A stretch of DNA of 39,704 bases from Sulfuricurvum sp. (GTDB lineage: Bacteria > Campylobacterota > Campylobacteria > Campylobacterales > Sulfurimonadaceae), in the NCBI GenBank assembly GCA_024762585.1, contig JANTHE010000005.1, forward strand, positions 1-39,704. Reading direction: 5' to 3'. The translations under genes and the position numbers were made by a program. This document shows positions 27,330 to 36,079 of this stretch, piece by piece (position 1 is the stretch's first letter; every line of letters starts with the position of its first letter). The notes under the pieces were generated by a model, which ran no database searches, was not told the DNA's origin, and was given only the letters and a program-made list of their open reading frames with translations.

Positions 27330-27335
27330 TAAAAT
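27330..27335 (+). promoter_or_regulatory. Possible ftsW -10 box
   Basis: TAAAAT lies 24 bases before the ftsW ATG, directly after a small AGCGC/GCGCT stem (27317-27330). No -35 is clear. It is a weak candidate. Confidence 0.35.
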
Positions 27336-27359
27336 ACAGGCAAAAAACGAAGTGTCTTT

Positions 27360-28520
27360 ATGCCGGATCGAGCCCTCTTTGTTACCGCGTCTACTCTGAT
27401 TGCATTCAGCATTGTCATGATCTATTCGCTTTCAGCATATACGGTCATATTGTTCGATTATGCACCAATGCACTTTGCGCTGCGGCAGCTGGTGTACGGC
27501 TTGTTCTCGATTGTGTTGATGTGGAGCATTGCGCAGCTCGATCCGGATGTCTGGCTGGGACGGCTCGGCTTTTTACTCTTTTTGGGCGGACTTGCGCTGA
27601 TGATCGCCATGCCTTTCATGCCCGCTTCGCTGGTCACCGAGGTGGGCGGAGCGAAACGATGGATCAGGGTTGCGGGTGTTTCGCTCGCCCCGGTTGAATT
27701 TTTCAAAGTGGGGTTCGTCTATTTCCTTGCATGGAGCTTTTCACGCAAGATACGGCACCACAGTACGCTGGGTATTAAAGGCGAAATCCGTCAGTTTCTT
27801 CCCTATGCCGCTTTTTTTCTGCTGGTTATGGTACTGATCGCCGTCATGCAAAAAGACCTCGGACAGGTGATGGTGTTGGCGATGACGCTGCTGTTTATGC
27901 TGATGCTTGCGGGCAGCAGTTTCCGTTTCTTTTTAGTGTTGATGGGGGTGGCGTTCCTGGCATTTGTCGTGTTCATTTTTACAGCCCAGCATCGCGTGGC
28001 GAGAATATTGTCATGGTGGTCGCTGGCGCAGGACTCTATTTTGTCTCTGCTGCCGGAATTTATTGCGTCGCATCTGCGGGTGCAGGCGCATGAAGAGCCC
28101 TGGCAGATCGGCCATTCACTCAACGCGATCCATAACGGGGGCCTGATCGGAGCAGGGTTGGGAAACGGCACTTTCAAGCTGGGGTTTTTAAGTGAGGTGC
28201 ACACCGATTTCGTTCTTGCCGGTATTGCGGAAGAGTTCGGGTTTTTGGGAGTTGCCATCATTGTGGGGATGTTTATATGGCTGCTGATGCGGATATTCAA
28301 GATTGCCAACCGTGTGGACAGCAACCGCTACGCGTTTTTTAGTGTCGGGATCGGATTGCTCCTGGCATTTGCTTTTTTGCTCAATGCGTTCGGCATCAGC
28401 GGCATCACGCCCATCAAAGGCATCTCCGTACCCCTGCTGAGCTACGGCGGTTCGGCGATGATGGCAGCCGCCGTCGGCATCGGGATGGTATTGATGGTCT
28501 CGAAAAAGGCGCGTTATTGA
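27360..28520 (+). CDS. ftsW: Septal peptidoglycan polymerase FtsW (SEDS family)
   Basis: A 386-residue multi-span protein of the SEDS family, which polymerises lipid II. Conserved blocks are GGAKRWIRVAGVSLAPVEFFK, of which GAKRWI is typical, QKDLGQ with the catalytic Asp, GAGLGNG, HTDFVLAGIAEEFGFLG and PIKGISVPLLSYGGSAM near the end. About ten membrane helices are visible. Its neighbour murG makes the lipid II substrate. I favour FtsW over RodA because of the murG linkage, but sequence reading alone does not fully separate them. The stop overlaps the TTG start of murG. Confidence 0.92.
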   Translation: MPDRALFVTASTLIAFSIVMIYSLSAYTVILFDYAPMHFALRQLVYGLFSIVLMWSIAQLDPDVWLGRLGFLLFLGGLALMIAMPFMPASLVTEVGGAKRWIRVAGVSLAPVEFFKVGFVYFLAWSFSRKIRHHSTLGIKGEIRQFLPYAAFFLLVMVLIAVMQKDLGQVMVLAMTLLFMLMLAGSSFRFFLVLMGVAFLAFVVFIFTAQHRVARILSWWSLAQDSILSLLPEFIASHLRVQAHEEPWQIGHSLNAIHNGGLIGAGLGNGTFKLGFLSEVHTDFVLAGIAEEFGFLGVAIIVGMFIWLLMRIFKIANRVDSNRYAFFSVGIGLLLAFAFLLNAFGISGITPIKGISVPLLSYGGSAMMAAAVGIGMVLMVSKKARY

Positions 28521-29539
28521 AACTGGTAGTGACGGGAGGCGGTACCGGCGGGCATCTCGCTATTGCACGGGCCTTGCTTGATGCGGTAATGGCCCAAGGC
28601 GATGAAGCGGTATTTGTCGGTTCGACTGCAGGGCAGGACGGCATGTGGTTTGGAGCGGGGAGCGGTTTCAAGCAGACATATTTTTTGGAAACCACCGGGG
28701 TCGTCAACCGCCGGGGTGTGATGAAAGCTGCAGCTGTGCTGCGCACACTGCGCGCAGCCTGGCGCGCGCGCACTATTCTCAAGCGCTACCGTCCCGATGC
28801 CGTGATCAGCGTCGGCGGCTTTTCTGCAGCGCCGGCGTCGTTTGCCGCTCTTACGCTGGGCATTCCTTTTTTCATTCATGAGCAAAATGCGGTTATGGGC
28901 CGACTCAACAGACTGCTAAAACCATATGCAAAATCTATTTTCAGTCCATACGAACCAGACAGCCCTGTCAGGAGCTATCCGGTCAACCGGGCACTGTTGG
29001 CGGATGCGCGTGTCAGGACGGAGGTGAAGAGAATTATTTTTCTCGGGGGTTCGCAGGGCGCAAGAGCGATCAATGATTTTGCACTCAAGATGGCACCGCA
29101 GCTGCAGGCGCGGGGAATCAGCATCATTCACCAGTGCGGAGAAAAGGATTTTGAGCGTGTCAGGTCGGCGTATGCGGAGCAGGAGATTACAGCGGACCTG
29201 TATGGATTTACCAACAATCTGCCTGCGCTGCTGGCCAAAAGCGATCTGGCGGTCAGCCGTGCGGGGGCCAGTACCTTGTGGGAGCTGGCCGCAAGCGGTC
29301 TGCCCGCACTCTATATTCCCTATCCGTATGCCGCAGGCGATCATCAATACTATAACGCCAGATTTCTGGCCGAACGCGGTTATTCAAAGGTTGTGCGGGA
29401 ATCGGAACTTCAGGAAAAAGAGCTGGTAGAGATGATGCAAAGCGATATCGAATCCGCCAGCCGTGGCCTGCTTTCACTGAAGCAAGAGGATGCGGCTGCT
29501 ATGATTATACAAAACATAAAGGAGCAATGCCCATGCTGA
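28517..29539 (+). CDS. murG: UDP-GlcNAc:lipid I N-acetylglucosaminyltransferase MurG
   Basis: A 340-residue GT-B enzyme at the inner face of the inner membrane that turns lipid I into lipid II. The N-terminal glycine loop is VVTGGGTGGHLA (residues 4-15), followed by SVGGFSAAPASFAA and FIHEQNAVMG. The donor-binding part shows GGSQGARAIN, SRAGASTLWELA and PYPYAAGDHQYYNA. It starts with TTG at 28517, overlapping the ftsW TGA by 3 bases; AAAAAGG lies 7 bases upstream. The TTG start and overlap suggest expression tuned to ftsW by coupling. Confidence 0.96.
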   Translation: MKLVVTGGGTGGHLAIARALLDAVMAQGDEAVFVGSTAGQDGMWFGAGSGFKQTYFLETTGVVNRRGVMKAAAVLRTLRAAWRARTILKRYRPDAVISVGGFSAAPASFAALTLGIPFFIHEQNAVMGRLNRLLKPYAKSIFSPYEPDSPVRSYPVNRALLADARVRTEVKRIIFLGGSQGARAINDFALKMAPQLQARGISIIHQCGEKDFERVRSAYAEQEITADLYGFTNNLPALLAKSDLAVSRAGASTLWELAASGLPALYIPYPYAAGDHQYYNARFLAERGYSKVVRESELQEKELVEMMQSDIESASRGLLSLKQEDAAAMIIQNIKEQCPC

Positions 29540-30141
29540 GCGAATGGACACACTGGCTGGTTGAAACCGTACTGGGAATGGGGTATGGAGGTATCTATAT
29601 TTTGATGGCGGTGGAAAGCTCGTTCATTCCGTTCCCGAGCGAAGTCGTGCTTGTGCCGGCGGGATATCTTGTATCAAAAAGCGAGATGAACGGTGCCATG
29701 GTGATGATGATGGCGCTTTTGGGCTCCTTATCCGGTGCGTTGATTAATTACTATCTTGCGCGGCATCTCGGTTTGGCACTGTTGCGCCGTTATGGACGCT
29801 ATGTCTTTATTTCGGAACAGACGCTGCAGCGTCTGGAACAATTCTTTGCAGACCATGGACATGTCTCTACATTTTCCGGCCGTCTCATCCCGGGCATTCG
29901 TCAGCTGATTTCCATTCCCGCAGGCTTGGCAAGAATGCCGATGACGCCCTTTTTGCTCTATACGGCATTGGGTGCGGGAATGTGGAGTCTTATCCTGGTG
30001 TTGCTGGGGTATTTCATCGGGCAGAATGAAGCGCTGCTGCATGCCTATTTGAAAGAGATCACTGTTGCTGTCATCATTCTGGTTGCACTGTTCCTTTCGG
30101 GATATTTTTACACAGTCAGAAGCAGAAGAAAAAAACTTTAA
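29533..30141 (+). CDS. DedA family membrane protein
   Basis: I place the start at ATG 29533, 8 bases after AAGGAG (29519-29524); an in-frame ATG at 29527 is too close to that site. This gives 202 residues. The family motifs are ESSFIPFPSEVVLVPAGYL with an acidic residue next to Pro-rich turns, and FSGRLIPGIRQLISIPAGLARM. Four to five membrane helices are visible. DedA proteins include flippases for undecaprenyl phosphate (UptA) and phospholipids, so its place after murG fits recycling of the lipid carrier, though this is inferred. It overlaps murG by 7 bases. Confidence 0.9.
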   Translation: MLSEWTHWLVETVLGMGYGGIYILMAVESSFIPFPSEVVLVPAGYLVSKSEMNGAMVMMMALLGSLSGALINYYLARHLGLALLRRYGRYVFISEQTLQRLEQFFADHGHVSTFSGRLIPGIRQLISIPAGLARMPMTPFLLYTALGAGMWSLILVLLGYFIGQNEALLHAYLKEITVAVIILVALFLSGYFYTVRSRRKKL

Positions 30142-30405
30142 CCTTTTAGAGGTGTCTTTTTTTAGTATAAAGCTCGATTGCATTATGAGCAGGTGGAAAA
30201 AGGTACTGCCTCAACAGTAGCATAGCGTTAAGGTTTTTTAGTTAACATGCAATATGTAATTATGTTTTGGAGAATGGAGGGGTTCCTCGTTTGCTTATAG
30301 ACAGAGTGAGGAGTGCCGGAGTGAACAAATTGAAAAGACGAATGCACCGCATTGTAGGTGCCTTGGTTTTTTTCAGACAGACAAAAACAACAGATAGATG
30401 TGGAA
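30142..30405 (+). other. AT-rich spacer between the DedA gene and the phosphoglycosyltransferase
   Basis: This 264-base stretch is richer in A and T than its surroundings. A T-run TTTTTTT (30157-30163) follows a weak CCT/AGG stem after the DedA stop, a poor terminator. Short frames here (for example from GTG 30321 to a stop near 30429) lack good ribosome-binding sites and resemble nothing I know. I see no gene, repeat or clear promoter. Confidence 0.4.
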
Positions 30406-31461
30406 ATGATTTATTTACTGATAATTACTAACATTGTTGCCGTGTATGTAAGCATAAAGCTCTTTTCGCATTTTGCACAAAGACTTGGGTTTATGGATAT
30501 TCCAAACAGCAGAAGTATGCATACCCAACCGAAAGTAAGAGGGGCAGGTATCTGTTTTGTCGGTGTTTCCCTGATCACTTTATTTTTTTACTACTATGCT
30601 GATCTACATCAGCTGAACGATATCTCCTACATGCTGTTTTCAATTTTGATCGTTTATCTTACCGGGCTGGTGGATGATTATAAAGAAATCTCTTCGAGAA
30701 CAAAATTTATTCTGATTATAGCCGCTTCGATTTTGCTGATGAGTAACGGATTTATAATAAAAGATATGGGATATTTTCTTCGTTATGATATTGTATTGCC
30801 AATTTATGTCGGGATTCCTTTGACGCTGGTGGCCATCACCGGTTTTACGAATGCAATGAATCTGATGGATGGCCTGGATGGATTGGCGGGGATGATATCG
30901 ATTATTATGCTGGCGGTATTTTTTTGGATTGGTTACACCTATAACGACTCACTTATGATGGTGCTTTCATCTGTGTTTATCACCGCGGTTGCTACTTTTT
31001 TGCTGTTTAACTGGTACCCGTCAAAGGTATTTATGGGAGACAGCGGTTCGCTCTCTTTGGGATTTGTGATATCGGTTCTTGCCGTCCGCTCAATGGATTA
31101 TGTGCAATCCATCGCCGTCCTTTTCATTATTGTCTTGCCTGTTTTGGATACGTTCATTGTGATGACCAGAAGAATACAAAGAGGTCTGTCGCCGTTCAAA
31201 GCGGACAAAACACATATGCATCACATTCTGTATGGGCGCTACAAGGATGTCTCCTACACCGTTATTATTCTGGTGTATATACAGATTGCATTTGCTGTAA
31301 TCGGCGTACAGTTGCGAGATGCGGATAACTTCATGTCATTTATTCTGTTCGGCATATTGTTTTTTATTTTTCTCAACCTCTTGGACCAACGTTTGGCAAG
31401 AAGAAAAAATACCAATAAAGCAATTTTGGGAGATTGGCATGAGCGTGAGCGAAAAAAATGA
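30406..31461 (+). CDS. WecA/TagO-type undecaprenyl-phosphate sugar-1-phosphate transferase
   Basis: I place the start at ATG 30406, giving 351 residues; a GTG at 30358 is in frame but has no membrane-helix-like N-terminus. Known family features: DIPNSRSMHTQPKVRGAG after helix 1, the metal-binding Asp pair Asp90-Asp91 (GLVDDYKE), NAMNLMDGLDGLAG (149-162), MGDSGS with Asp212, and the His motif HMHH (270-273). About eleven membrane helices. These enzymes load a sugar phosphate on undecaprenyl phosphate to start O-antigen, teichoic acid or glycan synthesis. The usual GGG after PKVRG reads GAG. It stands alone without other glycan genes and is AT-rich compared with its neighbours, so it may have arrived by transfer. 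Confidence 0.9.
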   Translation: MIYLLIITNIVAVYVSIKLFSHFAQRLGFMDIPNSRSMHTQPKVRGAGICFVGVSLITLFFYYYADLHQLNDISYMLFSILIVYLTGLVDDYKEISSRTKFILIIAASILLMSNGFIIKDMGYFLRYDIVLPIYVGIPLTLVAITGFTNAMNLMDGLDGLAGMISIIMLAVFFWIGYTYNDSLMMVLSSVFITAVATFLLFNWYPSKVFMGDSGSLSLGFVISVLAVRSMDYVQSIAVLFIIVLPVLDTFIVMTRRIQRGLSPFKADKTHMHHILYGRYKDVSYTVIILVYIQIAFAVIGVQLRDADNFMSFILFGILFFIFLNLLDQRLARRKNTNKAILGDWHERERKK

Positions 31462-31551
31462 ACGCCGGCCGCTTTTTTCAAGGGCTCTTTTTTATAGGCG
31501 CTATTTAAAAGTAAGTGCAGCATACTCAGATATTGTTCAATCCTCCTGCGA

Positions 31552-31557
31552 TATAAT
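31552..31557 (+). promoter_or_regulatory. alaS -10 box
   Basis: TATAAT at 31552-31557 with transcription expected near 31564. It supports the ATG at 31605 over the in-frame ATG at 31572, which would leave only a few bases of leader. The -35 is poor (TTGTTC at 31533 is too close). Confidence 0.6.
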
Positions 31558-31604
31558 CGCGCCAGTTTAAAATGCGGTTTTTTGCTGCTGTAGGTGATGA
31601 TTAT

Positions 31605-34163
31605 ATGGATGTACGTGAAGCTTATCTGAAATTTTTTGAATCAAAAGGACACATCCGTGTCGAAAGCGCACCGTTGGTGCCAGACGATGCCACACTGCTG
31701 TTCAACAATGCAGGGATGGTGCCCTTCAAGAGCATCTTTACCGGCGAAATTCCGGCTCCGGAAAATCCGAGAGCGACGTCGTGCCAAACTTGCGTACGCG
31801 CCGGCGGCAAACACAACGATCTCGAGAACGTCGGTCACACCGCGCGCCACCACACTTTTTTCGAAATGCTGGGCAACTTCAGTTTCGGAGACTATTTCAA
31901 AGAAGAGGCCATCGCCTACGCCTGGGAGTTCGTGACCGAGGTGCTCGAACTGCCGGTCGAGAAGCTCTGGGTAACGGTGCATGAAAGCGACGACGAGGCG
32001 GAATCCATCTGGAAAAAACATATCGCGCCCGATCGTATTATGCGACTGGGAGACAAAGACAACTTCTGGCAGATGGGCGAAACGGGGCCGTGCGGGCCGT
32101 GTTCGGAGATCTTCGTCGACCAGGGTGCGGAGCACTTCAACGGTCCCGAGGATTACATGGGCGGCGACGGCGATCGCTTTTTGGAGATATGGAACCTGGT
32201 CTTCATGCAGTACGAGCGCAGCAAAGTGGGCGATAAGATTGTTCAAAATCCCCTGCCTAAGCCCTCCATCGACACGGGGATGGGCCTCGAGCGCGTCGTG
32301 GCGGTCAAGGAAGGCAAGCTCAGCAACTATGACTCTTCGCTCTTCATGCCGATCATCGGCAAAGTCGAAGCACTGATCGCAAAGCCGTATCTGTATGAAA
32401 GTGGCGCAAGTTACCGTGTGATCGCCGATCATATCCGCACCGTGACGTTTCTGCTGGCCCAGGGGACGAACTTCTCCAACGAAGGGCGCGGCTATGTCCT
32501 GCGCCGCATCCTCCGCCGCGCAGTACGCCACGGCTACCTTCTGGGCTTCACCAGGCCGTTCATGTACGAGATCGTCGATACGGTCGTGGAGCTGATGGGC
32601 CATCAATACCCTTATCTGTCGCAGAAGGCCCCTGCTGTCCAAGAGCAGATCATGCTCGAAGAGGAGCGTTTCTTCAAGACCATCGAGGACGGTATCACCC
32701 TGTTCAACGCCGAGCTGAAGAAAACGGACAAGGTTTTCAGCGGCGAAACGGCGTTCAAACTCTACGACACTTTCGGCTTCCCGCTGGACCTGACGGAAGA
32801 TATGCTGCGCGAAAAGGGAGTGGGCCTCGATACACAGACGTTCGACCGCCTCATGAACGCGCAGCGCGAACGCGCCAAGGCCGCCTGGAAAGGCAGCGGC
32901 GATGCACAGGTCGAAGGGGATTTCAAAGCGCTGCTGGAGCAGTTCGGCGAAAACGAATTTGTCGGCTACGACCATCTGCAAAGCGACGCCAGGGTGCTGG
33001 CGCTGCTCAGCACCGGGTTCGAGCGTGAAGAGAGCCTGCATGCGCGCCATGAGGGATGGGTTCTGCTGGACCGGACGCCGTTTTACGCCGAGAGCGGTGG
33101 TCAGACGGGCGACACCGGGGTGCTCGAAGGGAAAGCGGAGGTGCTGGAGACGAAAAAGTTCTTCGGTCTGAACCTCAGCAAAATCCGCGCAACGGCAACG
33201 ATCAACGTCGGCGATAGCGTGCATGCCGTCGTGGATGAGTCCCGGCAGGAAATCGCCCGTCACCACTCGGCGACGCACCTCCTGCACGCGGCGCTGTACG
33301 AGGAGCTGGGTGATCATATTTCCCAGGCAGGTTCATTGGTCGAGGTGGAGAGACTCCGTTTCGACTTCTCGCACCCCAAGGCGATGACCCCAGAAGAGAT
33401 AGCAGCGGTCGAGGAGCGTGTCAACTTCATCGTACAGCGCGGTGTTTCCAACCTGACAGAAGAGATGGATATCGATACCGCCAAAAAAAGCGGTGCCAAG
33501 GCACAGTTTGGTGAAAAGTACGGCGATCGGGTCCGGGTCGTGCGCTTTGCGGAAGCCTCCGTAGAGTTCTGCGGCGGGACGCATGTGGGCAACACCAGCG
33601 AGATCGGGCTGTTCGTGATTGTCAAAGAGAGCGGTGTGAGTGCGGGAGTGCGCCGTATCGAGGCGGTCTGTTCCAAAGCAGCCTATGACTACTTCAAGCA
33701 GCAGCGCCACCTGATTTCTCAGGCGGAAGCCGCCGTGAAGAACCGCGATCTTCTGGCCGGTGTCGAGCGCCTCAAAGAGCAGATCGGCACACTCAAGCGC
33801 GAGCTGCAAGACGCCCACAGTGCGGCCAGAGAGTCGCTCAGCGCCGAGAAGGTCGGTGACGTCAGCGTCTTTGTCGAGGAGATCAAGGGCGGCGATGTCA
33901 AAAGCCGGATTGATGAGCTTAAAAACGCCAACGACAAGGTGGCTGCGATGCTTTTTCAGGTCAAGGGGGATAAAGTGATGATCGCCGCCGGCGTCAAAAA
34001 TGCCGATGCCAAAGCAGGAGAGTGGATCAAACAGATCGCCCCGATGCTCGGCGGCGGTGGTGGCGGCAGGCCGGACTTTGCGCAAGCCGGCGGAAAAGAT
34101 GCGTCCAGGCTGCCCGAAGCGATTGCGGCGGCGAAAGCGTATATTAAGGAGGTTCTGTCATGA
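31605..34163 (+). CDS. alaS: Alanyl-tRNA synthetase
   Basis: An 852-residue class II synthetase that charges tRNA-Ala and edits mischarged Ser or Gly. I chose ATG 31605 because [16 protein letters not shown] matches the family N-terminus and TAGGTGA precedes it. The aminoacylation domain runs to ~residue 460 ([20 protein letters not shown]). The editing domain has the zinc residues His554 and His558, and Cys656 and His660 (EFCGGTH). The C-terminal oligomerisation domain ends with the glycine-rich [17 protein letters not shown] typical of the family. Its stop overlaps the next gene by 4 bases. Confidence 0.98.
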   Translation: MDVREAYLKFFESKGHIRVESAPLVPDDATLLFNNAGMVPFKSIFTGEIPAPENPRATSCQTCVRAGGKHNDLENVGHTARHHTFFEMLGNFSFGDYFKEEAIAYAWEFVTEVLELPVEKLWVTVHESDDEAESIWKKHIAPDRIMRLGDKDNFWQMGETGPCGPCSEIFVDQGAEHFNGPEDYMGGDGDRFLEIWNLVFMQYERSKVGDKIVQNPLPKPSIDTGMGLERVVAVKEGKLSNYDSSLFMPIIGKVEALIAKPYLYESGASYRVIADHIRTVTFLLAQGTNFSNEGRGYVLRRILRRAVRHGYLLGFTRPFMYEIVDTVVELMGHQYPYLSQKAPAVQEQIMLEEERFFKTIEDGITLFNAELKKTDKVFSGETAFKLYDTFGFPLDLTEDMLREKGVGLDTQTFDRLMNAQRERAKAAWKGSGDAQVEGDFKALLEQFGENEFVGYDHLQSDARVLALLSTGFEREESLHARHEGWVLLDRTPFYAESGGQTGDTGVLEGKAEVLETKKFFGLNLSKIRATATINVGDSVHAVVDESRQEIARHHSATHLLHAALYEELGDHISQAGSLVEVERLRFDFSHPKAMTPEEIAAVEERVNFIVQRGVSNLTEEMDIDTAKKSGAKAQFGEKYGDRVRVVRFAEASVEFCGGTHVGNTSEIGLFVIVKESGVSAGVRRIEAVCSKAAYDYFKQQRHLISQAEAAVKNRDLLAGVERLKEQIGTLKRELQDAHSAARESLSAEKVGDVSVFVEEIKGGDVKSRIDELKNANDKVAAMLFQVKGDKVMIAAGVKNADAKAGEWIKQIAPMLGGGGGGRPDFAQAGGKDASRLPEAIAAAKAYIKEVLS

Positions 34164-34696
34164 AAGAAGCCATGGTCACCCTGTTTTGGGAGTACAGCAC
34201 GCTGATTGTTTTCCTGCACGTGCTCAGTGCCGTCGTTTGGGTCGGTGGAATGATCGCGATGCGTTTCGCAGCGCACCACTCCTTTATGGAACTTGAACCT
34301 CCCCTGCGGCTCGCACGTACGGCTCAGGCGCTGGCGCGACTCTTTGCCATCGTCACCCCGTTTGTCATTCTCTTGATTGTCACGGCGGTGCTGATGGCGG
34401 TCGGCTGGGGCTTTCGGGCCGCTTCGGTGGATGCGCAGGGCAATATTATCGATCAGGCCGCCTTTGCCACCTATCAGCTGGTGCATGTAAAAGAGGCGAT
34501 CTGGATGGTCATGGCCCTGAACCTGGGTGTCATGATCTGGCGTCGGAACAAGGCGCAGAAACTGATCGACGCCGGTGATTTTGCCGCAGCAAAGCCGGTG
34601 CTGGGCCTCATCGGAAAATACATGGTTCCCATCAATATTGCCCTGGGAATCATTGCGATCTATCTGGGAGTAACGCTCCGTTACTCCCATGCATGA
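34160..34696 (+). CDS. CopD/HemJ-like four-helix membrane protein
   Basis: A 178-residue protein whose ATG overlaps the alaS stop by 4 bases. Four membrane helices are visible (about residues 12-34, 62-84, 108-127 and 150-172). Helix 1 has [14 protein letters not shown] with His20 and a W-x-GG, and helix 3 begins [10 protein letters not shown] with His109 and Lys111. This His plus His-x-Lys layout resembles the CopD, DUF2269 and HemJ superfamily, where the His and Lys in those helices bind haem in HemJ. It could be a haem-binding protein, but length and overall sequence do not let me name it. Its coupling to alaS is probably conserved only in relatives. Confidence 0.65.
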   Translation: MKEAMVTLFWEYSTLIVFLHVLSAVVWVGGMIAMRFAAHHSFMELEPPLRLARTAQALARLFAIVTPFVILLIVTAVLMAVGWGFRAASVDAQGNIIDQAAFATYQLVHVKEAIWMVMALNLGVMIWRRNKAQKLIDAGDFAAAKPVLGLIGKYMVPINIALGIIAIYLGVTLRYSHA

Positions 34697-34752
34697 CAAA
34701 GAAAATGAAAAGCAACAATCAATTTTCACTCTTCATTTTTCATTTTTCATTT

Positions 34753-34772
34753 AAAAACGCAAAGGCGTTTTT
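34753..34772 (+). promoter_or_regulatory. Hairpin abutting the maf start codon
   Basis: AAAAACGC (34753-34760) pairs perfectly with GCGTTTTT (34765-34772) around AAAG. The 3' arm ends on the base before the maf ATG. The only Shine-Dalgarno-like bases, AAAGG (34761-34765), lie in and next to the loop. The T-run also gives it the shape of a small intrinsic terminator for the upstream gene. CATTTTT repeats (34734-34749) come just before. Confidence 0.65.
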
Positions 34773-35324
34773 ATGATTCGTCTTGCTTCCGCCTCGAAAA
34801 GCCGCGCACTGCTTCTGGAGCATGCCGGCATCGATTTCGTACAGACGCCCATAGCATACGATGAAGAGGCGATCGTCGCCATGTCGCCCAAGAACTTCGT
34901 TTATCAGGCAACCATGGGAAAATATGAGGCGGCGATGGGGCACTTTGGAATCAAGCAGATGCCGCTGCTGGTGGCTGACTCGGTCGTGACGTCGCAGGGG
35001 CAGATTTTGCGAAAGGCACGTTGCGAAGAGGAGGCGCGCAATATTCTGATGACCCAGAGCGGTTCAGAGACGGCTATCATCACCTGCATGATTTACCGGG
35101 CGAAAACACATCAGCTCATCGACATCTCGGCAACACACTATCGGTTCGATCCGTTCGATATGGATGCCCTCGATCGCTACCTTGCCTCGGGCGAGTGGCG
35201 CGGCAAAGCGGGGGCCTGTATGGTCGAAGGGTTCTGCCGGCCCTACATCCGTGAAGTACGGGGAAACGAGAGTACGGCCATGGGGCTCAACGTCGAGCTG
35301 CTTGGTGCCTTTTTGGAGCTGTGA
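34773..35324 (+). CDS. maf: Maf family nucleotide pyrophosphatase
   Basis: A 183-residue protein of the Maf/YhdE house-cleaning family, which hydrolyses nucleoside triphosphates, often modified ones, to monophosphates. Motifs: IRLASASKSRALLLEHAGI at the N-terminus, the ADSVV acidic turn near residue 70, and YLASGEWRGKAGACMVEG, where the common KAG is kept. The C-terminal part, GNESTAMGLNVELL, departs from the usual G-x-x-x-N-V-V-G-L-P. A hairpin ends right at the start codon. The stop shares one base with the next ATG (TGATG). Confidence 0.88.
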   Translation: MIRLASASKSRALLLEHAGIDFVQTPIAYDEEAIVAMSPKNFVYQATMGKYEAAMGHFGIKQMPLLVADSVVTSQGQILRKARCEEEARNILMTQSGSETAIITCMIYRAKTHQLIDISATHYRFDPFDMDALDRYLASGEWRGKAGACMVEGFCRPYIREVRGNESTAMGLNVELLGAFLEL

Positions 35325-36079
35325 TGTTTCGATCGATCATCATACTTTTATTTTTACTGTGGCTGGGCGGATGCGCCAGGACGCCGGTGACAGACCGTAC
35401 GCAGATGATCTTGATCGGCAACGACCAGGAGATGGCGATGGGGCTCAGTGAAGCCGAGAAGATCAAGCGGAGCGAAAAGCTCCTGCCAGCGGGCGATCCG
35501 CGTGTCAAACGTGTGCGGAAAATTGGTGAGCGCATCGCTGCTGTAAGCGGGCGCGATGATTTTGCCTGGGAGTTCAACGTCATCGAATCCGATCAGCTCA
35601 ACGCCTTCTGCCTGCCCGGCGGCAAGGTTTTTTTCTATACCGGTATCTTGAAAATTATGGACAACGACGACCAGCTCGCTACGGTCATGGGGCATGAGAT
35701 CGCGCATGCGCTGGCACGCCACGGGGCGGAGCGCCTCTCGATGCAGATGGTGTCACAGACCGGCGGGCAGCTGTTGGGAGTAGCGTTGGGTGTTCCCGCG
35801 GAGTATCAGGCGCTGTACACGGAAGCTTACGGTGTGGGGACAAGTGTCGGAGTGCTGCTTCCCTTTAGCCGCAAACATGAAAGCGAGGCGGACCAGATCG
35901 GGGTCTACCTGATGTGGAAAGCGGGGTTTGATCCCAATCAGGCGGTGGTGTTCTGGCGGAAGATGCAAATTCAGAGTGAAGGCAATGCCCCGCCGGAGTG
36001 GCTCTCTACCCATCCCTCAGACGCGACGCGCATCAAGGAAATTGAAGCCTTTATCAAGACACTGCCGGATAAACCGTGA
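35324..36079 (+). CDS. M48 family metallopeptidase, lipoprotein
   Basis: A 251-residue lipoprotein starting at ATG 35324 behind TTGGAG; a GTG three bases earlier is less likely. The signal ends in the lipobox LGGC (Cys17). The zinc motif HEIAH is at residues 124-128 with a likely third ligand Glu188 in HESEAD. This matches the M48B group (LoiP, YcaL, BepA-like), which degrade misassembled outer-membrane proteins. BepA has a TPR domain that is missing here. Outer-membrane quality control is the probable role. It overlaps maf by one base and the next gene by 4. Confidence 0.93.
   Translation: MFRSIIILLFLLWLGGCARTPVTDRTQMILIGNDQEMAMGLSEAEKIKRSEKLLPAGDPRVKRVRKIGERIAAVSGRDDFAWEFNVIESDQLNAFCLPGGKVFFYTGILKIMDNDDQLATVMGHEIAHALARHGAERLSMQMVSQTGGQLLGVALGVPAEYQALYTEAYGVGTSVGVLLPFSRKHESEADQIGVYLMWKAGFDPNQAVVFWRKMQIQSEGNAPPEWLSTHPSDATRIKEIEAFIKTLPDKP

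Noticed and set aside
31439-31570. A 43-codon forward frame between the phosphoglycosyltransferase and alaS.
   Set aside because: It runs over the alaS -10 box, overlaps the preceding gene and has no recognisable product.
31641-33317. A 558-codon reverse frame opposite alaS.
   Set aside because: A shadow of alaS; no domain or start signal supports it.
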